Notes under the pieces: generated by a model
Database searches by the model: none
The model's input: the letters and a program-made list of their open reading frames with translations, nothing else
What the model was told of the DNA's origin: nothing
Part shown: in pieces, positions 1-12,077 of the stretch
How the letters are laid out: each line of letters starts with the position of its first letter
How positions within the stretch are numbered: position 1 is the stretch's first letter
Source: Hyphomicrobiales bacterium
Lineage (GTDB): Bacteria; Pseudomonadota; Alphaproteobacteria; Rhizobiales; Beijerinckiaceae
Reading direction: 5' to 3'
DNA length: 64,000 nt
NCBI GenBank assembly: GCA_930633525.1
Contig: CAKNFP010000001.1
Coordinates: 970,001-1,034,000 of the forward strand
Program-made: the position numbers and the translations under genes

Positions 1-177
1 AACCCGATGTCCGATTGGTCCCATGCGATAGTGGCCAGGCCCAAACTGGGCTCTGACAATGTCCGAAGGGCCGGACAGGTTAGCCAGAGGTGCAAGTGGC
101 GCGGCAAAAGTGGTGGAACCTGCCGTAACGGCGATGCCCGCCCCCATAATCAAGGCAAAGAACAAGGACTTGGTCAT
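1..177 (-). CDS. Small exported protein, 3' end outside window
   Basis: Reading the minus strand from the ATG at 177, 59 codons stay open to the window edge. The first ~23 residues form a signal peptide (short basic start MTKS, hydrophobic core rich in A, G, L and I, then Ala-rich cleavage region around TTFAAP). The mature part contains GPGHYRMGPIGHR, a Gly/His/Arg-rich style common in small secreted Hyphomicrobiales proteins of unknown function. A GGGGA Shine-Dalgarno lies about 8 bases upstream of the ATG. No family can be named from the visible part, and the end of the gene is not in the window. Confidence 0.6.
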   Translation of the reverse strand, partial: MTKSLFFALIMGAGIAVTAGSTTFAAPLAPLANLSGPSDIVRAQFGPGHYRMGPIGHRV

Positions 178-481
178 TACAATATCCCCACGCGTACAAG
201 CGCCGGTGCGGCAGGGCGATGCCAACTGGCTTAGCCCGATGCAATCAGCGCGTGTGCCGTGAACTGATATTTCCCCATGGTTGTTCCTTGCTGCCGTCGG
301 GATTGCGTGCGTTGCGAGTAAACAAGGGGCGGGCGGCAGAACTTGCGATGTTGCTTCCCCAATCCCTTATGCGTCCCCGTGAAGGGGAGGGGCGTATTCC
401 ACGTCGAGACTTCTCTAAAACGCATCAGCGCTCCAAAAGCGTTCCGATACCAAAAGTGCGATGGACGAAGCTCTACGCCGC

Positions 482-520
482 CACACCCTTCCCCCCAGTG
501 GGGAGGGGCAAGGGGTGGGG
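482..520. repeat. REP-like GC-rich palindrome
   Basis: C-rich arm followed by GGGGAGGGG and the tail AAGGGGTGGG. The same core and tail recur at 1617-1655 and 1736-1775, so this looks like a dispersed intergenic element and not a chance hairpin. Confidence 0.6.
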
Positions 521-564
521 GCATCGGCCCAGGGGCATCTGCTTGGGGTGGAGTTGGCGTGGGC

Positions 565-600
565 TTGACCAATGGGGAGTTGACCAATGGGGAGTTGACT
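565..600 (+). repeat. 15-bp tandem repeat carrying TTGACC hexamers
   Basis: The unit TTGACCAATGGGGAG occurs twice without mismatch (565-579, 580-594) and is followed by TTGACT. Each unit starts with a -35-like hexamer, 73 to 108 bases before the glyQ start. It may be a promoter or operator array, or simple slippage. Confidence 0.6.
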
Positions 601-672
601 TGGTCGAACCCACGGCTAGGGTGCGCCGGCTTCCCCGAAGCGTCCCTTTCTCAAAGCGTGCAAGGCCCGGCG

Positions 673-1608
673 ATGAACGCGCCCGACTTCATGAACCCGA
701 CGCGCTCCTTCCAGGGGCTTATCCTGACGCTGCAGCAGTTCTGGGCGGCCCAGGGCTGCGCCATCCTGCAGCCCTACGACATGGAAGTCGGCGCGGGCAC
801 TTTCCATCCGGCGACGACGCTGCGCGCGCTCGGGCCGAAGCCGTGGAAGGCCGCCTACGTGCAGCCTTCGCGCCGGCCGAAGGACGGCCGCTATGGTGAG
901 AACCCCAACCGCCTGCAGCATTACTACCAGTTCCAGGTCATCCTGAAGCCCAACCCGCCGAACCTGCAGGAGCTCTATCTCGCCTCGCTCCAGGCGATCG
1001 GCGTCGACCAGGCGCTGCACGACATCCGCTTCGTGGAGGACGACTGGGAAAGCCCGACGCTCGGCGCCTGGGGACTGGGCTGGGAATGCTGGTGCGATGG
1101 CATGGAGGTGTCGCAGTTCACGTACTTCCAGCAGGTCGCGGGCTTCGAATGCGCGCCGGTCGCCGGTGAGCTGACCTATGGGCTCGAGCGCCTCGCCATG
1201 TATGTGCAGGGCGTCGAGAACGTCTACGACCTCAATTTCAATGGCCGCACCGGCGCCGAGAAGGTCACCTATGGCGACGTGTTCCTGCAGGCCGAGCAGG
1301 AATACTCGCGGCACAATTTCGAATATGCCGATACCGAACTGCTGTTCCGGCATTTCCGTGACGCCGAGGCCGAGTGCAAGCGCCTCCTCGATTTCGGCGA
1401 ACCGGAGGCAGGTGCCAATGATGGGCGCCACAAGCTCGCCCTGCCTGCCTATGATCAGTGCATCAAGGCGAGCCACGTCTTCAACCTGCTCGACGCGCGC
1501 GGCGTGATCTCCGTCACCGAGCGCCAGAGCTATATCCTGCGCGTGCGCGAACTGGCGAAGGCCTGCGGCGCGGCCTGGCTCAAGACGGAAGGTGGCGGGG
1601 CGGCCTGA
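673..1608 (+). CDS. glyQ: Glycine--tRNA ligase alpha subunit
   Basis: Catalytic subunit of the alpha2beta2 bacterial glycyl-tRNA synthetase, a class II enzyme that activates glycine and, with GlyS, charges tRNA-Gly in the cytoplasm. The 311-residue product matches the usual ~300. Recognisable family blocks are [18 protein letters not shown] near the start, [20 protein letters not shown] (motif 2 region), [32 protein letters not shown] and [17 protein letters not shown] (motif 3). The start is placed at the ATG at 673, two residues before MNPTRSF could also begin (ATG at 691); neither has a strong Shine-Dalgarno. glyS follows 630 bases downstream, separated by a DUF559 gene and repeats, which is wider than in a compact glyQS operon. 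Confidence 0.97.
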   Translation: MNAPDFMNPTRSFQGLILTLQQFWAAQGCAILQPYDMEVGAGTFHPATTLRALGPKPWKAAYVQPSRRPKDGRYGENPNRLQHYYQFQVILKPNPPNLQELYLASLQAIGVDQALHDIRFVEDDWESPTLGAWGLGWECWCDGMEVSQFTYFQQVAGFECAPVAGELTYGLERLAMYVQGVENVYDLNFNGRTGAEKVTYGDVFLQAEQEYSRHNFEYADTELLFRHFRDAEAECKRLLDFGEPEAGANDGRHKLALPAYDQCIKASHVFNLLDARGVISVTERQSYILRVRELAKACGAAWLKTEGGGAA

Positions 1609-1616
1609 GGCGGGGC

Positions 1617-1655
1617 GGCCCCACCCCTTACCCCTCCCCGCAAGGGGGAGGGGCG
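1617..1655. repeat. REP-like palindrome, left member of an inverted pair
   Basis: CCCCTTACCCCTCCCCGCAA then GGGGGAGGGGCGCG. It is the reverse complement of the element at 1736-1775 over about 38 bases, so the two form a BIME-like head-to-head pair with about 80 bases between them, right after the glyQ stop. Confidence 0.75.
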
Positions 1656-1735
1656 CGATCCGCGTCGCGAATTCCCGATAGCGGATTGGTCTTCCCGACA
1701 CGCTATGCCTGAGCCTATGATCTCCAACGCTACCT

Positions 1736-1775
1736 CGCCCCTCCCCCTTGCGGGGAGGGGTAAGGGGTGGGGATG
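1736..1775. repeat. REP-like palindrome, right member of an inverted pair
   Basis: CGCCCCTCCCCCTTGCGGGG then AGGGGTAAGGGGTGGGGA. It is an inverted copy of 1617-1655 and ends about 20 bases before the start codon of the DUF559 gene, so the ribosome site of that gene abuts the repeat. Confidence 0.75.
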
Positions 1776-1793
1776 CCCATTGGGGGATGGGTT

Positions 1794-2153
1794 ATGGATG
1801 GGGCAAAGTCCAGCCGCGCGCGGGCGCGCGAATTGCGGCACAACCAGACCGAGGCGGAAAAGGAATTGTGGTGGCATCTGCGCCGCAAGCTGCCGCTCAT
1901 CGGCACACATTTCCGCAGGCAGGTCGGCATCGGGCCCTATATCGCGGATTTCGCCGCGTATGGCCTGAGGCTGGTGATCGAACTCGACGGCAGCCAGCAC
2001 GGCGAGGACAATCACCGCTTGCGGGACGAGGCCCGCAGCCGCTTTCTTGAAGCGCGCGGTTATCGCATCCTGCGTTTCTGGAATGCCGAGGTCTTCCACG
2101 ATATCGCGGGTGTTCTCGATACCATTCACGCCGCAGCCGCGGCGAAAACCTGA
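1794..2153 (+). CDS. DUF559 endonuclease-like protein
   Basis: A 119-residue protein with the DUF559 fold, related to very-short-patch-repair (Vsr) and PD-(D/E)xK nucleases. The N-terminal [20 protein letters not shown] block, [17 protein letters not shown] (Asp of the nuclease core), the VIELDGSQH stretch (Glu-x-Asp-Gly-x-x-His core) and [14 protein letters not shown] near the C-terminus are all typical. Start chosen at the ATG at 1794 because GGGGGATGGG lies just upstream; an ATG at 1767 in the repeat is less likely. It sits between glyQ and glyS in the same direction, next to a pair of inverted REP-like palindromes, and has no obvious partner gene. Its substrate is unknown; no methyltransferase lies nearby, so a restriction role is not supported. 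Confidence 0.88.
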   Translation: MDGAKSSRARARELRHNQTEAEKELWWHLRRKLPLIGTHFRRQVGIGPYIADFAAYGLRLVIELDGSQHGEDNHRLRDEARSRFLEARGYRILRFWNAEVFHDIAGVLDTIHAAAAAKT

Positions 2154-2241
2154 ACAAGACCGCCCGTGTGAGTTGCCAAAGGGATCAAGCGTGGTAAACG
2201 CTGAGCGCGAACAGAGCGCAGGTTCCCAGGCTCAGGTCCCC

Positions 2242-4608
2242 ATGCCCGATTTTCTCCTTGAACTCCTTTCCGAAGAAATCCCCGCGCGCATGCAGCGCAA
2301 GGCGGCGGAGGATCTCAAGAAGCGCGTCACCGACGCGTTGGTCGAGCGGGGCCTCGTCTATGAGGGCGCCCAGGGTTTCGCGACCCCGCGGCGGCTTGCG
2401 CTCAGCATCATCGGCCTGCCGCCCCGCCAGCCGGACCTGCGCGAGGAGAAGAAGGGGCCGCGCGTCGGCGCGCCGGACCAGGCCATCCAGGGCTTCCTGA
2501 AGAGCGCCGGCCTCGCGTCGATCGATGAGGCCAAGGTCGTCAGCGACGGCAAGAAGGGCGAATTCTACGTCGCCATCACCGAGCGGCCGGGCAAGGAAAC
2601 CCCCGAGGTGCTGGCCGAGATCCTGCCCGGCATCATCCGCAATTTCCCCTGGCCGAAATCCATGCGCTGGGGCGCGGCCTCCGCCGAGGCCGGCTCGCTG
2701 CGCTGGGTGCGCCCGCTGCAATCCATCCTCGCCACCTTCGGGCCGGAAACGGAAACGCCTGACGTGGTGCGCTTCGAGGTCGATGGCATCGTCTCGTCCG
2801 ACGTGACGCGCGGGCACCGTTTCCTGGCCGGGCCGAACCCGATCCTCGTGCGCCGCTTCGACGACTATGTGGCGGCACTGGAGCGCGCCAAGGTCGTGCT
2901 CGACATGGACGAGCGCAAGCGCCGCATCCTCAACGAGGCCAAGACCATGGCCTTCGCGCTGGGCCTCGAGGTGGTCGAGGACGAGGGGCTGCTGGAGGAA
3001 GTCGCCGGTCTCGTCGAATGGCCGGTCGTGCTGGTCGGCACCTTCGAGGAGGCCTTCCTCGGCATCCCGCCGGAGGTGATCCGCGCGACGATCCGCGCCA
3101 ACCAGAAATGCTTCGTGCTGCGGGATGCCAAGACGGGCAAGCTCGCCAACCGGTTCATCATAACAGCCAATATCGAGGCGAAGGACGGGGGCGTGGCGAT
3201 CGCCGCCGGCAATGCCCGCGTCGTGCGCGCCCGCCTGTCGGATGCCAAGTTCTTCTGGGAGACCGACAAGAAGCCGCTGCCGGGCTATGCGGAGGAAGGT
3301 CTCAAGCCGCTCGACCAGCGGCTGAAGAAACTGGAAGACCTCGGCATCATCTTCCACGAGAAGCTCGGCACCCAGGGCGAGCGGATCCAGCGCATCGCGG
3401 CGCTGGCCCGCGAACTCGCGCCAGTCGTCGGGGCCGATCCGAACAAGGCCGAGCGCGCCGCGCGGCTCGCCAAGGCTGATCTCGTCACCGAGATGGTCGG
3501 GGAATTCCCCGAGCTGCAAGGCCTGATGGGGCGCTATTATGCTGAGGCGCAGGGCGAGGACGCCGCCGTCGCTGCCGCCGTCGAGGATCATTACAAGCCG
3601 CAAGGCCCCTCGGACCGCGTGCCGACCGATCCGGTCAGCGTGGCGGTGGCGCTCGCCGACAAGCTCGACACCCTCGTCGGCTTCTGGGCCATCGACGAGA
3701 AGCCGACCGGCTCCAAGGATCCATATGCGCTGCGCCGCGCCGCGCTTGGCGTGATCCGGCTGGTGCTGGAGAATGAGCGGCGGATCCCGCTCGCAACGTT
3801 CATCCGCACGGCGCACCACGGTCTCTATTTTCTCTCGAAGCGTGACGTTATCGGCGTGCACGTGGCGGCTGATCATCCAGACATTCCGCATGATGGGGCA
3901 GCCGTGCAAGGCCCGGTCCATGTCGATGACCTTGGCATGGACATCGGACTGGAGCGCGTTCTTGTCGCGTTGCAGCACGGCGAGGAATTTGATTGGTCTG
4001 CTGCCGACCCGTTGAAGCAGTCCATCTCCCATACGGTTCTCACGCCTGCGTTCATCGTAAGCCGCGACCTCCTCTCCTTCTTCCACGACCGCCTGAAGGT
4101 CTATCTGCGCGACCAGGGCGCGCGGCATGACCTGATCGACGCGGTGCTGGCATTGGGCGAGGGCGGAGCCGAACAGGACGATCTCCTCATGATCCTCCGC
4201 CGCGTCGAGGCGCTGGGGCGTTTCCTCGACACGGAAGACGGCAAGAACCTGCTTGCCGCCACCAAGCGCGCCGCCAATATCCTGCGCATTGAAGAGAAGA
4301 AGGACGGCCGCGCCTATGATGAGGCGCCGGACGCCACACTCATCCTCAATGCCGGTCAGGAGGAGGAGCGGGCGCTGATCGAGGCGCTACGCGTGGCCGA
4401 GATGGAAGCCCAGGCCGCCGTCGAGAGGGAAGACTTCGAGGGCGCCATGAAGGCGCTGAGCGTGCTCCGCGCGCCGGTCGATGCCTTCTTCGACAAGGTC
4501 ACGGTCAATGCCGATGATCCGGCCGTTCGCGCCAATCGCCTCAAACTGCTCAACGCCATCCGCGCGGCGACGCGGACGGTGGCGGATTTCTCGCAGATTT
4601 CAGGATGA
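2242..4608 (+). CDS. glyS: Glycine--tRNA ligase beta subunit
   Basis: tRNA-binding subunit of the tetrameric glycyl-tRNA synthetase, partner of GlyQ. The start [18 protein letters not shown] at 2242 is the classical GlyS N-terminus. Other landmarks are [64 protein letters not shown] and [20 protein letters not shown] in the C-terminal half. At 788 residues it is longer than the ~700 usual for the family; much of the excess lies between the RIPL motif (near 3785) and DLLSFF (near 4066), where a ~95-residue linker replaces what I remember as a much shorter one. The reading frame is intact across it. It ends 4 bases before a convergent glycosyltransferase gene. Confidence 0.96.
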   Translation: MPDFLLELLSEEIPARMQRKAAEDLKKRVTDALVERGLVYEGAQGFATPRRLALSIIGLPPRQPDLREEKKGPRVGAPDQAIQGFLKSAGLASIDEAKVVSDGKKGEFYVAITERPGKETPEVLAEILPGIIRNFPWPKSMRWGAASAEAGSLRWVRPLQSILATFGPETETPDVVRFEVDGIVSSDVTRGHRFLAGPNPILVRRFDDYVAALERAKVVLDMDERKRRILNEAKTMAFALGLEVVEDEGLLEEVAGLVEWPVVLVGTFEEAFLGIPPEVIRATIRANQKCFVLRDAKTGKLANRFIITANIEAKDGGVAIAAGNARVVRARLSDAKFFWETDKKPLPGYAEEGLKPLDQRLKKLEDLGIIFHEKLGTQGERIQRIAALARELAPVVGADPNKAERAARLAKADLVTEMVGEFPELQGLMGRYYAEAQGEDAAVAAAVEDHYKPQGPSDRVPTDPVSVAVALADKLDTLVGFWAIDEKPTGSKDPYALRRAALGVIRLVLENERRIPLATFIRTAHHGLYFLSKRDVIGVHVAADHPDIPHDGAAVQGPVHVDDLGMDIGLERVLVALQHGEEFDWSAADPLKQSISHTVLTPAFIVSRDLLSFFHDRLKVYLRDQGARHDLIDAVLALGEGGAEQDDLLMILRRVEALGRFLDTEDGKNLLAATKRAANILRIEEKKDGRAYDEAPDATLILNAGQEEERALIEALRVAEMEAQAAVEREDFEGAMKALSVLRAPVDAFFDKVTVNADDPAVRANRLKLLNAIRAATRTVADFSQISG

Positions 4609-4612
4609 TTCC

Positions 4613-6292
4613 TCAGGACCTCGTCTGATTATCGTCGCAGGGACTATCCAGCGAGTGGGGGACGAGGTGGCCGAGCCACATCGTCTGCCGCGGATAGCGC
4701 GGGGAGCCTGTCGGAAGGTCGAAACGGGTCCAATCCCGGATGCATTGGCCGAGCGTGCTTCTCGCCGCCGGCGGTGCACCGATGGTGACAACGAGTGCCC
4801 CGTCGCGTTCGACACGATCAAGGTCGATCCACGGCCATGTGAGCGCGATTTCCTTGCGTTCCGACAAAAGGCCGCCATCAGCGTCCAGCGGCGGTGTGAT
4901 CCAGAATTTTTGATGGGCGAACGGGTGGCTGTCGGAAAAGAAGGCGACCGACCCGATCACCTGACGTTCGAGACCGCCGCCGCCGATGCCGATGATGAGC
5001 GGCAGCGGATCACTCGAAAACTTATGCCAGTATGTTTCGGCGATATGGGCCACGGCCGGCCCATCGACATGCTCACGCAAGGGGCCGCCAAGAGCGGCAT
5101 AAGGCGCGAGCAGGAAATAGCCACAGAAGCCGACGAGTTGAGCAAGAAGAGCGGCGGCAATCATAAGGGTCGTTGGTAACGACCACCATTGGCCCTCGAG
5201 CTTCGACCGAAGCAGTGGCCAGAACGCGACGACCGCCGGCCCGAACATGAGGGCGAGCGGGAGGCCCCAGGTCGGCCGCAAACGGGCCCCGGCAATGCCA
5301 AAGGCGAGCATGATTAGCAACGGACCAAGCGTGATCATCGCAAGATAGAGGTCGCGCGCGGCCCATTCGCGTGAAGCGTCTCCTTCGCTTGCCGGCATCG
5401 TGAGGGATAACGCGGACGCCAACAGGCGTGGCCTGTTTGTGACATCTCCGGCGGTTGTGTTCAGCGCGATGTGGCGAGCCAGCAAGATACCCAACGCGCT
5501 CGTGCCGCCGATCGCCACGGCAAACAGGCTGATTTCGCTCAACGGCTGCAGCGTGAGGATCCGTCCGGGCTCCCAGATAATATCGCGCAGGACGACCGAT
5601 ACCGTCGGCAGGTTCTGTCGCGCGGCCGCGAAGGCATGGGGGGTGATAACGGCGACAAAGACAGCGATGGCACACCAGGGGCCGGGCGTCAGCAGCCACC
5701 GCCACCTCAGGCCCTGGCGACCGAGATAGGCGACGACGATCGGCAGGAGTGCCAGCCCTATCGCGTATTTCGCCAGAGCGCCGAGACCGGCCGCAACCCC
5801 GAGCATCAGCCAGTCCAGAAGGGGGGCGTCATCACGCTGGATGCGCCACCCGAAAATGGCGACAAGGACCCAGAACGGCAGGAGCGCGATATTGGGATTG
5901 AATTCATAGGCGAGCGGCAGAAGAAGCAGGCTCGTCATGGATATGAGCGCCATCCCGATGCCCACATCGGTCGAATAGAGTTCCTCACCGAGCCAGACGA
6001 CCAGGCCGAGTGAAATCAGCACGAAGGCCACGCCAAGGATTTGCACGGGGAGGGCGTATCCCGGCGCGACGGCGCTTGCCAATTGTACAAGGAAGGGGGC
6101 AAGCGGCGGGTGCTTCGGTGTCGTCCAGGACCACCCAAGGCCCCAGTAATAAGCCTCCAGTGTATCACGCGGCAAAGTCGACGTGACATGAGAGGCTGCA
6201 AAAATCCAGAAGCACCCGATAAGAAATAGCAATGAATAAAAGGTCAAAACGCTTGCCCATTCGTGGGACATGCGTGACGCATATGCAAACAT
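4613..6292 (-). CDS. GT39-like membrane glycosyltransferase
   Basis: A 559-residue polytopic inner-membrane protein of the dolichyl-phosphate-mannose protein mannosyltransferase (GT39)/ArnT-like superfamily, which transfers sugars from polyprenyl-phosphate donors on the periplasmic face. It has a first helix (FYSLLFLIGCFWIFAAS), then the typical first periplasmic loop PRDTLEAYYWG with SWTTPKHPPLAPFLV, then about ten more hydrophobic segments and a soluble C-terminal domain of ~120 residues. The loop with acidic residues after helix 1 and the KHPPL segment are characteristic. Acceptor and donor cannot be told from the sequence, and no lipid A or glycan genes are nearby. The start could be the ATG at 6292 or at 6271 (MSHEW); neither has a clear ribosome site. 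Convergent with glyS. Confidence 0.82.
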   Translation of the reverse strand: MFAYASRMSHEWASVLTFYSLLFLIGCFWIFAASHVTSTLPRDTLEAYYWGLGWSWTTPKHPPLAPFLVQLASAVAPGYALPVQILGVAFVLISLGLVVWLGEELYSTDVGIGMALISMTSLLLLPLAYEFNPNIALLPFWVLVAIFGWRIQRDDAPLLDWLMLGVAAGLGALAKYAIGLALLPIVVAYLGRQGLRWRWLLTPGPWCAIAVFVAVITPHAFAAARQNLPTVSVVLRDIIWEPGRILTLQPLSEISLFAVAIGGTSALGILLARHIALNTTAGDVTNRPRLLASALSLTMPASEGDASREWAARDLYLAMITLGPLLIMLAFGIAGARLRPTWGLPLALMFGPAVVAFWPLLRSKLEGQWWSLPTTLMIAAALLAQLVGFCGYFLLAPYAALGGPLREHVDGPAVAHIAETYWHKFSSDPLPLIIGIGGGGLERQVIGSVAFFSDSHPFAHQKFWITPPLDADGGLLSERKEIALTWPWIDLDRVERDGALVVTIGAPPAARSTLGQCIRDWTRFDLPTGSPRYPRQTMWLGHLVPHSLDSPCDDNQTRS

Positions 6293-6649
6293 TCAACACC
6301 AAGAAAGCGATAAGTATCACGGCAATCAGGAGATATGACCTGCGTATGGCGACCTATCAGCTTGCTCGCCAGGACGCGCCGCATCCAATGATTTCAATAG
6401 TTTCAATTGGCGCATCCCTCATTGGAGGTGCACTCCTTCAGGGCGGTGGTGTCGGTGCCGGCAGCTTGCGGATTGCGGGATAAGAATGGCAAACAGCGCC
6501 AATTGTCTCGATCTGGCGCAGCGGTCGCGCCCCTTCTAGCGAAACTTAAACCTCCTCGGGCACGTTAAGGCCTAGTTCGCCGGTGCTGGCTTGATCTGCG
6601 ACATCGCTGCGATGCCGCGGCCGGTTTTCGGCAGCGAGGAGACAAATCC
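6293..6649. other. Intergenic, no gene seen
   Basis: Divergent promoter region between the glycosyltransferase and the DUF3096 gene. A short plus-strand open frame (6232-6483) overlaps the start of the glycosyltransferase and ends in a Gly-rich tail; it has no ribosome site and is not called. Confidence 0.45.
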
Positions 6650-6811
6650 ATGAGCCTCAACCTCATCGTCATCCAGCCGTTGGTCGCGCTGATCGCCGGC
6701 ATCCTTATTCTGATCATGCCGCGCCTCCTGAATTTCATCGTCGCGCTGTACCTAATTTTCATCGGCGTGGTCGGCCTGTTCGGCGACCGGATCGGCCCGC
6801 TTCTCAACTAA
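6650..6811 (+). CDS. DUF3096 small membrane protein
   Basis: A 53-residue protein: MSLNLIVIQPLVALIAGILI is followed by LIMPRLLNFIVALYLIFIG and a short polar tail ending GPLLN. Two hydrophobic helices flank the MPRLLN turn, the hallmark of DUF3096 membrane mini-proteins found in many Proteobacteria; function unknown. A good GAGGAGA Shine-Dalgarno lies 7 bases before the ATG. It stands alone, 120 bases upstream of ppdK in the same direction. The gap to ppdK contains two small hairpins (TTGGCGC/GCGCCAA near 6860 and CACCT/AGGTG near 6885). Confidence 0.85.
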   Translation: MSLNLIVIQPLVALIAGILILIMPRLLNFIVALYLIFIGVVGLFGDRIGPLLN

Positions 6812-6931
6812 GGCCTTCAGGAGGCGGGTTCATTTTGTGCATCGCATCGCATTGCCTTTTGGCGCCAGATGCGCCAAGCCTCCACCTGCCGTTAGGTGAT
6901 TAAAGTAACGAGTGTGGAAGGCAGGCTAGCA

Positions 6932-9610
<2,679 letters not shown>

Positions 9611-9642
9611 CGCGGCGCCCGGATTGCCCCGAAATGGACCAG

Positions 9643-9683
9643 CCGGGTGCCATCCACAGGCACCCGGTCTTAACGCCCTTTTT
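9643..9683 (+). terminator. Probable ppdK terminator
   Basis: Perfect 9-bp stem CCGGGTGCC / GGCACCCGG with a 7-base loop (9643-9667), followed after 11 bases by a T5 run. The T run is farther from the stem than usual, so efficiency is uncertain. Confidence 0.6.
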
Positions 9684-9810
9684 ACGTTACCGGGCGATTA
9701 TTTTTTCCGTGATGGCGCAGCTTCGCTTTCCCGTTGCGTGGGGGAGGTAACGGGTTGCAGCGCCTGGTAAGGCAGGCCTCCGGGGTTGCCTCAGCGGAAA
9801 TTGTGCCGGT

Positions 9811-11070
9811 ATGCGTTTGCGTCGTCGATCCAGCTTGACCATTGGAGCTGCCTGGGCCCTGGGCACCGTTGCTCCGTGGGCGCTCGCATGCGGTATGCTG
9901 GTATCCTTCACGGCCAGCGCCGGCCAGAACCTCACTGCCGAAGTCGTGTTCTCTCCCGTGCGCTCCGCGATCATCAACGATGGCGCCGTGTTGATTCAGG
10001 CTGTGCAGTCACGGCAGGTCGCGCCGATGATCGCCCTGCCGGGCATGGGTATTGAAGGCCTGCAGACGGCGAGCCTGTCCTTTGAGATGCCTCTCGATAT
10101 CCTCCCTGTCCGGCCGGAAATCCCGCCGAAGGATGAGCTGAAGGCCTCCCATGAAGGCTATCCCCAGCTTGATCGCAGCGCGAAGGGCGATCCGCTCGTG
10201 CGCCTACGTCCGGGGTTGAGCCGCACCCAGCCGGCCCTGCCTGCGCGACCGCAGGCGCCGTTCGATGTCATATTCTCGCAGAACGAACGTGTGCTGCCGC
10301 AGACCATCTTCATGCCCGGGTCGACCGAGATCCCCGCTTATGAGGATATGCTGGCCTTTGAGCCGCTCTCCCCCGAAGACCTCACCCTGACCGAACAGGC
10401 GACCGCGCCGCGATCACCCGAGGTGACCGGGGCGGGCGGCACACGCACCGTCGTCGGCGAGAATGGCGCCACGCCCTCCGCGCCGCGCGCCGCGGTGCTC
10501 GCCTCCACAACACCGGCACCTGCCGACGGGACGCCGATGGAGATCGCGGCGGCGCCCGTTTCGCTGCCGCCGCTCGCCGCCGACGGCCAGCAGAATATGA
10601 GCACGATCGCCAAGTCCGACGGCTCCCGCCCGAACTATGCCAGCCTCGTCGACAGCGCCCGTGGCGCCGCCGAGGAGCAGTGCCTGGCGGAAGCCGTCTA
10701 TTTCGAGGCACGGGGTGAAACGCCGCAGGGCCAGGCCGCCGTCGCGCAGGTCGTGCTCAACCGCGCCAAGAGCGGCCTTTATCCCTCGACCATCTGCGGC
10801 GTCGTCTACCAGAACCGCCATCGCTACAAGGCTTGCCAGTTCTCCTTCGCCTGCGAGGGACGGTCGCTGCGCGTCACCGAACAGGGCCCCTGGCAGCGCG
10901 CCCAGCGCGTCGCCAGCGAGGTGCTGCGCGGCAAGGTCTATCTCTCGGAGGTCGGTGGCTCGACGCATTATCACGCCGACTACGTGCGCCCCTATTGGGC
11001 GAAGCGCCTCAAGAAGATGGACGTCATCGGCCGCCACATCTTCTACAAGCTGAGGCCCGGGCAGACTTAA
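9811..11070 (+). CDS. SleB-type cell wall hydrolase
   Basis: A 419-residue exported protein ending in a Hydrolase_2 (SleB/CwlJ) domain that cleaves peptidoglycan glycan strands. The N-terminus is basic (MRLRRRSS) with a hydrophobic stretch AWALGTVAPWALACGM giving a signal or membrane anchor. Residues ~40-280 are low-complexity, Pro/Ala-rich and probably a linker in the periplasm. The catalytic domain runs from ~288: QCLAEAVYFEARGE holds the conserved Glu, followed by QAAVAQVVLNRAKS, STICGVVYQN, CQFSFACEG and GSTHYHADYVRPYW, all typical of the family. It stands alone between ppdK and the convergent nad operon. In Hyphomicrobiales such proteins are housekeeping wall remodellers, not spore enzymes. 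Confidence 0.9.
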   Translation: MRLRRRSSLTIGAAWALGTVAPWALACGMLVSFTASAGQNLTAEVVFSPVRSAIINDGAVLIQAVQSRQVAPMIALPGMGIEGLQTASLSFEMPLDILPVRPEIPPKDELKASHEGYPQLDRSAKGDPLVRLRPGLSRTQPALPARPQAPFDVIFSQNERVLPQTIFMPGSTEIPAYEDMLAFEPLSPEDLTLTEQATAPRSPEVTGAGGTRTVVGENGATPSAPRAAVLASTTPAPADGTPMEIAAAPVSLPPLAADGQQNMSTIAKSDGSRPNYASLVDSARGAAEEQCLAEAVYFEARGETPQGQAAVAQVVLNRAKSGLYPSTICGVVYQNRHRYKACQFSFACEGRSLRVTEQGPWQRAQRVASEVLRGKVYLSEVGGSTHYHADYVRPYWAKRLKKMDVIGRHIFYKLRPGQT

Positions 11071-11082
11071 AGCACACAGATA

Positions 11083-11203
11083 GAACCCTCACCCGGACGC
11101 TGCGCGTCCGACCTCTCCCCGCCGGGGAGAGGTGGCCCGACCATGTCGGCCGTGGTGAATCGTGAGCGTTTCCCTCTCCCGAGTGGGAGGGTGAGGGTTA
11201 TAG
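11083..11203. repeat. Large inverted-repeat element, REP-like
   Basis: Outer arms AACCCTCACCC (left end) and GGGTGAGGGTT (right end) enclose GACGCTGCGCGTC and CTCTCCCCGCCGGGGAGAG hairpins. It fills the gap between the convergent SleB and nadC genes and could stop transcription from both sides. Confidence 0.6.
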
Positions 11204-11213
11204 CGAACTCGCC

Positions 11214-12077
11214 TTAACCCACCTTCACATCAAGGCCGAGATCCATCACGGGCGCCGAATGGGTGAGCGCGCCGACCGAGATCATGTCGACACCGGTCTC
11301 GGCGACGGCTGCGACCGTATCGAGATTGATGCCGCCGGAAGCCTCCGTCAGCATGCGACCGCCGACCATCTCGACGGCCTGGCGCAGCAGGGACGGCGCC
11401 ATGTTGTCGAGCAGGACGACATCGGCGCCCTCGTCGAGTACCTCGACGAGCTGGGCCAATGTGTCGACCTCGATCTCGATCTTCACCATATGGCCCGCAT
11501 GGGCCTTGGCGGCGCGGAGCGCGGCGGCGATGGAGCCGGCAACCGCGATGTGGTTGTCCTTGATCAGCACCGCGTCATCGAGGCCGAAGCGGTGGTTCAT
11601 GCCGCCGCCGCAGCGCACGGCGTGCTTCTCGAAGGCGCGAAGGAGCGGCGTCGTCTTGCGCGTGTCGACGATGCGCGCGCGGGTATGGGCGACCCGTTCC
11701 ACATAGCGGGCGGTGAGCGAGGCGATGCCTGACATCCGGCCCATGAAGTTGAGAGCCACGCGCTCGGCCGACAGGATGGAGCGCGCGGGCCCCGACACGC
11801 GTGCCACGATGGTCCCGGCCTCGACACGGCCGCCGTCGCGCACATCCGCGGTGAATTGCACGCCGGAGTCGATCTGGCGGAAGGCTTCCTCCGCGACGTC
11901 GATGCCGGAAATGACACCGGTCGCGCGTGACGCGATGACGAGTGATGCCGGCGTTCCTGCCGGAATGCAGGCATTGGTGGTGATATCGCCGGCCCGGCCA
12001 AGGTCTTCGGCCAGGGCCTGGATGACCGCTTCGCGCACCGTCAGTGGATTGAGCACGAGATCCTGCATCGTCATCAT
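11214..12077 (-). CDS. nadC: Quinolinate phosphoribosyltransferase
   Basis: Third enzyme of de novo NAD synthesis: quinolinate + PRPP gives nicotinate mononucleotide, CO2 and pyrophosphate. The 287-residue protein shows [13 protein letters not shown], the [15 protein letters not shown] stretch, [40 protein letters not shown] and EASGGINLD, which carry the substrate-binding Arg, His and Lys residues. Its ATG overlaps the nadB stop by 4 bases, so it is translationally coupled and the last gene of nadA-nadB-nadC. Control should come from upstream of nadA. Confidence 0.97.
   Translation of the reverse strand: MMTMQDLVLNPLTVREAVIQALAEDLGRAGDITTNACIPAGTPASLVIASRATGVISGIDVAEEAFRQIDSGVQFTADVRDGGRVEAGTIVARVSGPARSILSAERVALNFMGRMSGIASLTARYVERVAHTRARIVDTRKTTPLLRAFEKHAVRCGGGMNHRFGLDDAVLIKDNHIAVAGSIAAALRAAKAHAGHMVKIEIEVDTLAQLVEVLDEGADVVLLDNMAPSLLRQAVEMVGGRMLTEASGGINLDTVAAVAETGVDMISVGALTHSAPVMDLGLDVKVG

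Larger units (their letters stand above)
178..672. other. Non-coding stretch before glyQ
   Basis: About 500 bases between the divergent partial gene and glyQ. It holds a REP-like GC-rich palindrome at 482-520 and a 15-bp tandem repeat at 565-600. I see no convincing gene: the longer open frames lack a ribosome site and recognisable protein character. The glyQ promoter should be here, but no strong -35/-10 pair can be assigned apart from the TTGACC/TTGACT hexamers of the tandem repeat. Confidence 0.5.

Noticed and set aside
231..587. Minus-strand frame upstream of glyQ
   Set aside because: Pro-rich, repeat-derived, lacks a ribosome site; it spans a REP-like palindrome.
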